In this document: positions 55,984 through 64,000 of the stretch, in pieces
Numbering within the stretch: the stretch's first letter is position 1
Layout of the letters: each line of letters opens with the position of its first letter
Origin: Tubulanus polymorphus
Lineage: Eukaryota > Nemertea > Palaeonemertea > Tubulaniformes > Tubulanidae
NCBI RefSeq assembly: GCF_964204645.1
Contig: NC_134025.1
Location: forward strand, 16,400,001-16,464,000
Reading direction: 5' to 3'
Length of the DNA: 64,000 nt
Position numbers and translations under genes: made by a program
The notes under the pieces: model-generated
Seen by the model: the letters and a program-made list of their open reading frames with translations, nothing else
What the model was told of the DNA's origin: nothing
The model's database searches: none

Positions 55984-56480
55984 ATGTTAGTCATCCACTG
56001 TTACGGCAAGGATCCGACCGTGCGTCTGAAAACGCATCTCGACATGGGTGAGTTAAAAACTGTGACCTTAGCATGGGCTGTCATTCCTCTGGCTTGCTTC
56101 AACGTTTCCGACAAGTTGTACAACCACAGGTTTCGCTATATGACCAGATTTTACTGTCATTAGAATAGAGATGAACTTGTACAGGGGATCAGGGAATTTG
56201 TCGCCCATTGGTATTTTTTTGGATCGACAATAGAACGGTCTACACCTCGTCCAACAAGACAGGTTTGCATATTAAAATCACTGAAAACGCAGTCAAACGC
56301 AAAACCCATGATAACAGTTTGGGCCGATGAAAAGGGACCCCTAGGTGAGGGCTCTTAAGAGTTCTCGTATGGATGATAAAGATGGGCCTCTCCAGGGGCG
56401 ACTTGACAACCAATAGGACAGTGGTGTTGACCGTCAACAGGGTGGATAAGGGAGAAATCACGAAGGAAACCCAAAGGTAG
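55984..56480 (+). pseudogene. Possible penton-like or capsid-associated protein, badly broken
   Basis: The first ORF (to TAG 56161-56163) reads MLVIHCYGKDPTVRLKTHLD and ends near ACFNVSDKLYNHRFRYMTRF. After the stop other frames carry IDNRTVYTSSNKTGLHIKIT and TNRTVVLTVNRVDKGEI. The F-N-[IV]-SDK...HR word is also in the 251-aa product at 4593, which is why I consider a capsid-type protein. At least one stop and three frame changes. Low certainty on function. Confidence 0.4.
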
Positions 56481-56641
56481 AGGAGTCTTCCAAGCCGCGG
56501 TCTAGACGTTCTCTCCACCAGTCGAATTGGCCGAGGGCGAGGTCATCAATAACAAGTGGTCGAGATCGCCCGCTCCTCGAGCAAAAGCTACGATAGCTAC
56601 ACTCCTCATCGAACTGGACATTTTCCCGCGTAGTATATAGC

Positions 56642-57070
56642 ATGGATAGCGACACTAAACTTTACCCAATGGTTACAACTGAGCCGAGTGCTCCAACCGA
56701 AGATGTGTCGAGCTTCCGACTGCAGATGTTTTGCGAAGTCCAGATAATGTTAGAGGCAGAGGGGCAGTCCCGCGCTGCAATCTACAAGAAGTATAAAATG
56801 GCGGTTAACACCATAGATGGATTTGACGCGTCTTTCGTCACGGGTATGGGAGCTGCTGGCGTGCTTACAAACATAATTACGATCCCCGTTGCAACCGTTC
56901 TAGGCATCTTAGGTGTGTCTGGGAAGATAGACGATGGGCAGCTTCTGACCAAGGCTAAAAAGCACGATGAAATTTGAGTGTTAGCCTTTTCCAAACTGAA
57001 CACCATGTCCGATCTTATATCGAGGGCTTTGAGTGATGGAGTTGCAGTGTTCTCGCTGGTTCGAAATTAA
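56642..57070 (+). pseudogene. Element protein with membrane segment and KKH-LA-SKLN tail, in-frame stop
   Basis: Begins MDSDTKLYPMVTTEPSAPTE, then helical FRLQMFCEVQIMLEAEGQSR and YKKYKMAVNTIDG, a hydrophobic Gly/Ala/Ile-rich stretch (TNIITIPVATVLGILGVSG), and AKKHDEI before TGA 56975-56977. The same frame goes on with AFSKLNTMSDLISRALSDG to TAA 57068-57070. Two-helix plus small hydrophobic segment architecture, unknown function. The end after ALSDG looks altered, so the original C-terminus is lost. Confidence 0.5.
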
Positions 57071-57075
57071 AGCAT

Positions 57076-57825
57076 GGTGGCACTAGCGCCGAAGGCGCGA
57101 GCCCATTTCAGGAACGGGGGGGGGGGGTGCGGGGGCACTCTACCCGAAAAATTTTATATTGATAGGTGCTTAGATATGTTTTCCCAGCATTTGGGGGCCA
57201 TAATTAACTAGTTTGAATTCGGTAATTTTCATGAAGCAGCGATCTTCTATATTGGTAGGCTTATGTGCATTAAATAGTTCCATGTTCTCATATCTGTTAA
57301 TATAATTTAATTTTATCATTAACAGCTTAGAGGAAGCATTCATTAATTTCGATTTGCAAAATATTTTGGTGACTTTGATGTCAATGACTTTGATGAGGTA
57401 TGATGGCAACATTTTTTGTCTCGATAGAAGACTAAGAAAAATTGATGCGCTGGCCCGTGTATTCAGCGCGCGCTAAGCGCAGCGGTGTGACCTTTATTGG
57501 CACTGATTTCTTTTATATTCAACGCATGGGGAAATCCCTGGATATATAAAGGGCCCTACCACGGTAGTTCAGTATGCACTCCACTCAGTGAAACTATACA
57601 ATTATTGACGTATATAGGCTTTACTATGTAACTATGAGAATGTGTTTATACAATTATTGATGCACCAGTAATAAAATTGAGCGTGTGAACCTGACAGTCT
57701 TAGAAAGTCAGTGAATAAACTCCCGATCATTTTTTAAGCATGGCGGAATTTTTTTAAGTATGGCGTATCTTTTATTTGCGCGGTAAAGTGCCGTAGCATG
57801 GCGACCTCCTTGCTAAAACCCCCTA
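57076..57825. other. Intergenic with a G-run, no gene
   Basis: A 13-base G run lies near 57116-57128. No supported gene; possible host promoter-like sequence at 57535-57600 is not convincing. Confidence 0.3.
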
Positions 57826-57998
57826 GATTTATCTGAGATATTTGTTCCTGCCAGCTCTATTCACTGCCTGTGCTACTTATGAAGGCACGATCGAATTGTG
57901 CTGGGAGTGTATTTGGACAAATTTAACCCACAGAATGCATCATTTGCCATTTTATGAAAACCTGATAGGCTGGCCATAGTGCCCCTTGGGGCTCTTGT
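57826..57998 (+). repeat. Dispersed repeat ending in hairpin plus CTCTTGTT, copy 2
   Basis: Matches 52160-52368 over about 170 bp (ATTTATCTGAGATATTTGTT to GCCCCTTGGGGCTCTTGTT). Confidence 0.65.
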
Positions 57999-58009
57999 TT
58001 CACTTCAAG

Positions 58010-58240
58010 TGTATGTTCCCGACAGCTGATACAGATTACACATCAGGATTTACATATTAATTACTGGCCAACGGGACCATGCATTTGTCTATGCAATCAG
58101 TGAAAATGCGGATTATGGAGGGCGAATTAGACTCAGAATTTTATAGGGAATAACGTTACTGTAAAACGGAAATTTTTTTATACGGAATAAGCACTTATAT
58201 GGTTTAACTGGATACGGATTAACTGATGTTGACTGTATAC
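58010..58240. repeat. Inverted partner of the 27510-28100 repeat
   Basis: AGGGAATAACGTTACTG (58145) and AAGTGTATGTTCCCGACAGCTG are complements of words at 27545 and 27675. Non-coding. Confidence 0.5.
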
Positions 58241-59387
58241 TTGAAATACTAATCTGCCCACTAAGAAATTTTTGGCAGACAACAAGGCATCAAACTTTTC
58301 GATATATCTAAAGGTGCTGTCACAGTCGAACTTATTAGTTTGTGCCTTGAATAAATGACTTCAGGTGCTTGGGAAAATGGGAAGCATGATATTTATGTCG
58401 GCCATGATTAATTTCAATAACTGTTGGTCTTACTCTTTTAATATTGTCATTGCAGCTTCATGATGGTGCTAATTTGCCTCATATTCAGTGTTTTATCAAC
58501 GATTGACCAATATTCCTCCTTCGCCAATGAAACCTTATTCTGGATGGTATGTAGTTCCGTAATTGTGCTTAGTGTTTGATTAATGTGCAATGAACAGCAA
58601 GCAATTTAGTTAATTACTGCTCGTTACGAACAAAACAATTTATGAACAATATACAGTAGACTCCGCTTAAAATACATTATCATTTGAAAATGGAATTATT
58701 AAATTCATGGAATCAATTGTAAAGCTGAAAAAAGAAAAACGGTCATGCTTCGATCAAGGGAATGATAGAGAAATTGTTACCCAGCAGTGCGGGATTACAT
58801 TAAGCGTGTGATTCAGCTGTTAGCACTGATCGAGGCTACAATATTGTAGCCTAGGTCGGTTCACTGCATGATCTTTGCTTGCGATTACTGGCCCAACTTC
58901 AGTCGGCTGTTTTTACAGTCTTTGAAGTACTGGCCAATTGGATGTTACCATAAACAGTATTTTGAAGATGTAGTGATGGAGAGAATTTTTTTATTTCGTC
59001 ATGAGAAGGTCCTAATGTTCACTCTTCTGCAGGGTCTCGAAAACTGCAATTATCTTTAAATTCTAAATTTCTGTTGAAAAGCGGCGTTTCCAATTCCTAA
59101 AATGTTAGAATTGTTATTTCGAATATCATCTATAAAAACGAACTACCCCGAATTTTCAGACGTGCGGCAACTTTGTTTTTCATTTCACTGTCATGGCGCA
59201 ATAATGATATTTTTTTAAATGCATTTTCTATACAACCGAAAACTAGGGATTCACACGGTTAGAATGTTAACTAAATTTCGTCCGAGCAAATCTATACTAT
59301 AAGAAACTAACGGCGATACTTCACGGGTTGGTGTGGTCTGTGCTGTATGAACGGGTTTTTGTTATCAAATCTAAGATACTGGCCGTA
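58241..59387. other. Intergenic, no supported gene
   Basis: AT-rich sequence; short frames only. Nothing recognised. Confidence 0.3.
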
Positions 59388-59999
59388 TACCGTATTTTCC
59401 GGCCAATAAGCCGAGGGCAGTTTTTTAGCCTAAAATACATGGATTTCATAAAGCTTCGCCCAATAAGCCGTAGCCCTTCATCAGAGATTTTAATTCACTG
59501 ATTTGTCAATTAGTTCGTCTTAATTGACGATTTAAGAGGCTGACAGTAGCGCCCGCCGATGTGTGAGAGTGCTGTGTATACTATCATCGCCGAGTGACTG
59601 TGCTATATATAGACTCACTCAGCTGATTACTATACACACAGCCATACACGCAGTACGCGGCTCACTGCTGATTTGCATATATACTAATGTATGAACTGAC
59701 ACGTGGTAGTACGATGAACTCGCGCGTTATATAAATGTATACCATTGCCGCTGTGCGGTGATGGAACAATCAAAGTAAAAATAAAATAGTTCAAAATAGA
59801 TTATAATTGGTAGTAAATAATGACCTCAAATAAATATCGACCACTTTTCTTGATTTTGACGATCATTGAGAGCATTAGAGTGGCATAGATCAGGAAGTGA
59901 TTTTTTATGTCAGATCGTATCCGCCCAATAAGCCGATCACGATATTTTGGGTAAAAATCTGAGGCTAGAAAATCGACTTATTGGCCGGAAAATACGGTA
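59388..59999. mobile_element. Mariner/pogo-like MITE with TA target duplication
   Basis: TACCGTATTTTCCGGCCAAT at 59388 and its complement at 59980-59999, about 27 bp with one mismatch, flanked by TA on both sides (59386-59387, 60000-60001). 612 bp, non-coding. A second internal CCAATAAGCCG pair follows. Confidence 0.8.
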
Positions 60000-60001
60000 T
60001 A

Positions 60002-60600
60002 TGTTTTAGTATCAGATTTGTGCCGATACGTAAATTTTAGTTCTATTTTTGGATCATTACAGTTTAGGAGCTCTGTGTGACGTCACTGAGTGCGCTGATC
60101 AAAAATATTCTGCACACTGTGAGCATCACCTGTTGCTTGATTTAAAGTGCAGTGTGCTAATTGACTATACATAAACACGGGCTTGACCAAAATTTTCATC
60201 CTGCCAGGGGAATGTATAATCGCGCTGATATACCTATCTTGTGAGGTTGAAGTGTGTTTGAACTTCACCGATTTCATTTAAAATTCAGTTAAATACATTG
60301 ATTAATAAAATCTTATTGACAGACATTTACCGCTATAGTGAAGTTATTTCTCACTGCGTTTCAAAAGCACACTTGGTGAATTCATCGTTCCTGGTCCATG
60401 ATGGCGCAAAACAATGTAAATTGAGTCCAGTTGAGAGAATCTTCTCTTACTTTAGGGTGATTTAGCATTTAATAAATCAAGAAATAATTTACAATGGACT
60501 AATTTTCCGCTAGTAGCAAAACAACACACGTGTTATCTTAATCATTACGTCGTATTAAGTTTTACAAGTAGATATAGTCCTTCCACCTCAACTGCAAATT
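60002..60600. other. Intergenic, no supported gene
   Basis: No ORF or repeat with partner noticed, apart from general AT-richness. Confidence 0.3.
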
Positions 60601-60617
60601 TCATTGTAACAACTAGT

Positions 60618-61036
60618 GGAAAGCCCGTGGAAACCACGGGTGATTTTTAAATGTAGAAATTCCTACTTATTAGTTCATTGCATACGAATTGAGTAGGAGC
60701 ATTATAAAGTGGCCTAATATGTGGTGTGATCGTCCTCATAGAGACCATATGGGATCTCGGGACCGACTTGACCTGTGCCCGAGGATACTGGGGCCCCTAA
60801 TCACAGCCTGAAAATTTCTTCCCATGGAGGCCCAAGGTAATAAAACTATAGATAGAAACAAATAGGCCTATTTAAAGTACCCATATGATCATTTCATAAT
60901 GTCTGAATTGTACATAATACTGAAGATTTGAACCCACCTGAAACAGAACTATAGAATAGCAAACAAATATGTTAAGCACAGGTATGATCATTTCATAATG
61001 TATGAAAAGCCCGTGGAAACCACGGGTGATTTTTAA
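60618..61036 (+). repeat. Pair of CCCGTGG-AAA-CCACGGG hairpin repeats
   Basis: AAGCCCGTGGAAACCACGGG followed by TGATTTTTAAA occurs at 60620-60650 and 61007-61037. Between them ATGATCATTTCATAATGT occurs at 60884 and 60984. No gene. Confidence 0.7.
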
Positions 61037-61070
61037 ACGTACCAATTCCGACTTTTTTGTGAATTGAGGA

Positions 61071-61565
61071 CAGTGCTTCAACTTGCCAAAAATAGCGGGG
61101 CGGTCCGCCTCGCCCCCGAAAATAGCCGCCAATGTGCCCTTCAGATGTGTCCCATGCTCGCCCTTGTGCCCACACTTGCCGTAGGTCCGACTGTCAGTAA
61201 GAATCCTGCAACGGCTATGAAATATCACGTATGATATCAATGATAGTAGCTAATGTGATCAGTGGTTATATATAAATGTACTGCAGCCAGTGTGCATCAT
61301 GTGAAAAACGTGCCTCAGACGCGTGGCCTAGTTTTAGTTTCCAGGAAATTGGCTGCCTTCCAAACTACTGCCAATCATTCTAGCGACTGCCGTTGTAAAG
61401 CTGGTAGTGTAAATTCGATTGATATTTTCGTTTTGAACGAATCATGATGCTCTGGATCTTTTTATCTAGACTATTAGACAAATTTTATATACACAAGGTG
61501 AAAAACTTTGTTCGGTGAACTCACAGAGAGGCTCGCAGAGGCAATTAGTTTGAGTAGCCTAATAG
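61071..61565 (+). mobile_element. CAGTG transposon, second copy (5' part), split by Penelope elements
   Basis: CAGTGCTTCAACTTGCCAAA onward follows 22796-23360 (CCCCGAAAATAGCCGCC, CGTGCCTCAGACGCGTGGCC, GGATCTTTTTATCTAGACTA) with indels. It stops at AATAGCA, where the first copy continues AATAATGTGTTC. The second half is not seen after the Penelope block. Confidence 0.8.
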
Positions 61566-62315
61566 CACGAGTCGAGTAAAATCCCACAATAAATGAATTA
61601 AATGATAAAATGTTTATTAAAACATATAAGAAATATTTCGGGTGGTTACTACCACCCTTCTTCAGTCTAAAATGACTTGCCAAATAGACACACAGTATTA
61701 ATACCTGAAATATGAAATAAGACACGAATCGCTGCACATTACGTTATGGGGACTAGAGCACTGACATTACTTGAAAGAAGTTTATTATGGGGGCTGAAAC
61801 CATTATTGAGGTTGACAGAATGATCAGAATGAGTAGTAATCAAAGCAGATTCAACTATATGTCGTTTAGTGCGACTACTGTTGGGAAAAATAATATTGGC
61901 TCCAGAAAAATCAAAATTGTGTCCGGTAACCAAAGAATGAGAGACTACCCCACTTTCTAATTTAACCCCATTGAATACATCTCGTTTATGTTCTTTAGTA
62001 CGTTCCTTAATATTCCTACCAGTTTCCCCAATGTAAAAAAGGTTACAATCAGAACAGTTAATTCTATAAACTCCACAGTGGACATTAGGGTTCAGATTGT
62101 TATTGGAGCAAAAATTAGAAATTTTGTTATTATACTTGAAAATTAAATCAGTATTTAAATCAGTATTTAAAAGGGCAGGAGAGAAAAATACTTTTTAGCT
62201 TAACTTTTTACCTTCACAAAGCCAAACAAGAGGTCCATGGGCCTTGAAGCATTGGTAGATTATACTGTGGTATTAAGTGGTTATAATGTTTTACATCATC
62301 CCAATCAACATCATC
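61566..62315 (-). mobile_element. Penelope-like element, inverted 3' portion
   Basis: Minus-strand 3' part of a Penelope-like retroelement with its endonuclease region intact, facing the plus-strand copy at 62333-63140 in a long inverted repeat. It carries the CTGAAGAAGGGTGG hammerhead-like core near 61633-61665. Confidence 0.85.
61739..62158 (-). CDS. Penelope-like GIY-YIG endonuclease domain, open, 3' end of ORF
   Basis: Uninterrupted minus-strand frame of ~140 codons up to TAA 61739-61741. It contains a CxxC pair (INCSDC) immediately before LFYIGETGRNIKERTKEHKR, the GIY-YIG nuclease of Penelope-like elements that nicks target DNA for reverse transcription. Downstream GHNFDFSGANIIFP and ESALITTHSDHSVNLN complete the domain. 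The RT part upstream is missing, so the protein is partial, but this domain is the best preserved of the three copies in the window. Confidence 0.85.
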   Translation of the reverse strand, partial: LNTDLIFKYNNKISNFCSNNNLNPNVHCGVYRINCSDCNLFYIGETGRNIKERTKEHKRDVFNGVKLESGVVSHSLVTGHNFDFSGANIIFPNSSRTKRHIVESALITTHSDHSVNLNNGFSPHNKLLSSNVSALVPIT

Positions 62316-62420
62316 ATAGAAGATTTGCTGGCAGATGTAAAACATTATAACCACTTAATACCACAGTATAATCTACCAATGCTTCAAGGCCCATGGGCCT
62401 CTTGTTTGGCTTTGTGAAGG
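62216..62420. repeat. Inner inverted repeat between the two Penelope copies
   Basis: GATGTAAAACATTATAACCA and its complement flank a ~35-bp spacer (62299-62332). The arms end in CCCATGGGCCTCTTGTTTGG. This centre joins the head-to-head copies. Confidence 0.85.
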
Positions 62421-63140
62421 GCGTATTAAAGCTAAAAAGTATTTTTCTCTCCTGCTCAACCCCGTAATCCTATTGACTCGTCTAAACCAAAAAACAAAAT
62501 TTTAGTTCCTTTTGTCCCTTGCCTTGACAAATTCAAACCGGCTCTTCGTCATTTAAATACTGATTTGATTTTCAAGTATAATAACAAAATTTCTAATTTT
62601 TGCTCCAATAACAATCTGAACCCTAATTTCCATTGTGGAGTTTATGGAACTGTTCTGATTGTAACCTTTTTTACATTGGGGAAACTGGTAGGAATATTAA
62701 GGAACGTATTAAAGAACATAAACGAAATGTATTCAATGGGGTTAAATCAGAAAGTGGGGTAGTCTCTCATTCTTTGGTTACCGGACACAATTTGGATTTT
62801 TCTGGAGCCAATATTATTTTTCCCAACAGTAGTCGCACTTAACGACATATAGTTGAATCTGCTTTGATTACTACTCATTCCGATCATTCTGTCAACCTCA
62901 ATAATGGTTTCAGCCCCCATAATAAACTTCTTTCAAGTTATGTCATTGCTCTAGTCCCCATAATGTAATGTGCAGCGATTCGTGTCTTATTTCATATTTC
63001 ATGTATTAATACTGTGTGTGTATTTGGCAAGTCATTTTAGACTGAAGAAGGGTGGTAGTAACCACCCGAAATATTTCTTATATGTTTTAATAAACATTTT
63101 ATCATTTAATTCATTTATTGTGGGATTTTACTCGTATCGT
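62333..63140 (+). pseudogene. Penelope-like element, plus-strand 3' portion
   Basis: Same region as the inverted copy. Readable as LRHLNTDLIFKYNNKISNFC, then a 4-bp deletion near 62646 shifts the frame before the GIY-YIG words (YIGETGRNIKERIKEHKRNV). A TAA follows SSRT at 62840-62842. Ends with the 3' core CTGAAGAAGGGTGG and a hairpin ATGTTT/AAACAT. Confidence 0.85.
63042..63100 (+). ncRNA. Hammerhead-like core, Penelope copy
   Basis: CTGAAGA, stem GGGTGG/CCACCC, then GAAA: matches CUGANGA-stem II-GAAA. The inverted copy at 61633-61665 has the same. Stems I and III not securely assigned. Confidence 0.4.
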
Positions 63141-63249
63141 TTTATCACGGATATTGTGATCTGCAATCGATTCATCATGCTACCCACGGATTTTCGATTT
63201 ATTTTAAAATTCTTCATGTTGGTTTTTCCGCATCTGATACCAACTAAAA

Positions 63250-64000
63250 TCGTAAATATGAAAAGACTGCCATCGCCGCACACATTTCTAAGGACCGGAC
63301 GAAATTTCTCAAAAACTGCTTAGACGAGAAAGTGGTCCCTCGCTCTATGTCATTGATTTACCGTTTTAAATCGGATTTACCTTTTTCTAATGAAGCCAGT
63401 TGTCAGTTAAAACTCGCTATCCAACAATCCAAAGACGACACGAATCGTTTATTCTACAAATTACATAAGATTGAACGGGATTTATCTCACCAGTTACCTG
63501 ATTTATATTTATGGAACAGACTTAGATCCAGTGTTAAAAACTTTTGCGATTTTCATGGAGGAGGAAATCTACCGAATTGGATTTTAAACTTCACAGACTA
63601 ATCACCAACAGCCCATGGACTAAATATTGCAACCAGGATAATATGGTCAACCTATCGTCTAAAAAACTTTCAGACTCTCTCCTTCAAGTACTCGGACTTG
63701 GACTAAATTTCTCGTTACCACACGACAAGAAACACATCATTGATTTTATGGAATCACTTGAACAATCACGCTCTGGGAGTTTTGAATACAACTTCGTTTT
63801 TATGAACATTTCCCAGATTTTTGACAATTTGACTCGTGTGCACCGTGAATTCTTTCCCAAACGTTTTAACATCGCACTTTCAGAACTTAAATCCTTTAAA
63901 GAACTACGAATTTCTAAAGCTGACAAAGGTGGTAAAATAGTTATCCTTGATTCGACTGATTATATAAGTAAAATGAATGATATCATCAGGGTTCGTAGCG
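63250..64000 (+). pseudogene. Penelope-like element ORF, N-terminal region of a tandem copy (continues past window)
   Basis: Open from about 63250 (KDRTKFLKNCLDEKVVPRS) to TAA 63599-63601, with a second frame carrying on from near 63560. That frame has NLSSKKLSDSLLQVLGLGLN, EYNFVFMNISQIFDNL and near the window end KADKGGKIVILDSTDYISKM, the region just ahead of the Penelope RT core. One frameshift. Starting right after the 3' end of the previous copy, it shows the tandem arrangement typical of Penelope-like elements. Continuation of the RT beyond 64000 is expected. Confidence 0.8.

Larger units (their letters stand above)
54762..57075 (+). mobile_element. Fragment of a second, GC-richer virus-like element
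   Basis: About 2.3 kb with dense plus-strand coding remnants (three broken genes) and much higher GC than the Polinton at 557-13370. The proteins are of types I associate with uncharacterised integrated elements of invertebrates, especially a helical membrane protein and a protein ending in KKH..I..LA.SKLN. No polymerase, integrase or ATPase is included. Left edge abuts a truncated repeat, right edge is near the GC run at 57115. Lineage unknown. Confidence 0.6.

Noticed and set aside
55082-57006. Minus-strand ORFs over the second virus-like block
   Set aside because: They lie opposite plus-strand frames with recognisable protein features and have none themselves.
54332-64000. Further KCNQ exons
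   Set aside because: Looked for S1-S2 and pore signatures in the remaining sequence and saw none.

Overview
This is a eukaryotic, animal-type genomic window dominated by mobile and virus-like DNA. Evidence: a KCNQ (Kv7) potassium-channel exon with a splice donor, tRNA-like repeat heads, Penelope-like, Ty3/gypsy-like and non-LTR retroelements, many foldback DNA transposons, and minisatellites. The repeat mix suggests a marine invertebrate, possibly a mollusc or other lophotrochozoan, but nothing here fixes the species. Ordinary host coding sequence is limited to one clear exon.

Layout. 1-556: end of a Ty3/gypsy-like pol ORF, cut off by the next element. 557-13370: a very AT-rich Polinton/Maverick-type (adinto-like) element. 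In order it carries a protein-primed family-B DNA polymerase (frameshifted), a small conserved protein, a probable minor-capsid/penton-like protein, four small acidic, membrane or zinc-finger proteins, an HNH endonuclease, a conserved 237-aa protein, two membrane proteins, an integrase with a C-terminal chromodomain, and a packaging-type ATPase (in-frame stop, altered Walker A). Its ends are long foldback palindromes. 13850-16120: the terminal part of a second, related element with genes on the minus strand and its own palindromic end. 18190-20660: non-LTR (LINE) 3' end and a Penelope endonuclease fragment. 20700-29050: nested foldback/MITE-like transposons. 29389-43050: several copies of one repeat family ('AGCCCACTTGGG') with internal ~155-bp tandem units, plus other MITEs and LINE debris. 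43050-48770: 31-bp minisatellites, partly a segmental duplication. 49600-53760: LINE RT, tandem repeats, more copies of the same repeat. 53972-54331: KCNQ1-like exon. 54823-57070: broken genes of a second, GC-richer virus-like element. 57075-61070: intergenic sequence with a TA-flanked MITE. 61071-64000: a DNA transposon split by an inverted pair of Penelope-like elements, followed by the start of a third, tandem copy.

Most interesting points: (1) 10 of 14 assessed starts in the two AT-rich elements have TAAATG, like a virus late-promoter/initiator overlapping the start codon. (2) The element ends are imperfect foldbacks whose stems differ but whose unpaired apex (GAGTGTGCG) is shared, suggesting hairpin-type telomeres. 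(3) A repeat family carries regularly spaced (about 155 bp) matches to the CTCF core motif, near the KCNQ exon. (4) The second virus-like gene block is a different, GC-rich lineage that I cannot name. All functional statements are read from sequence motifs; no search was run.
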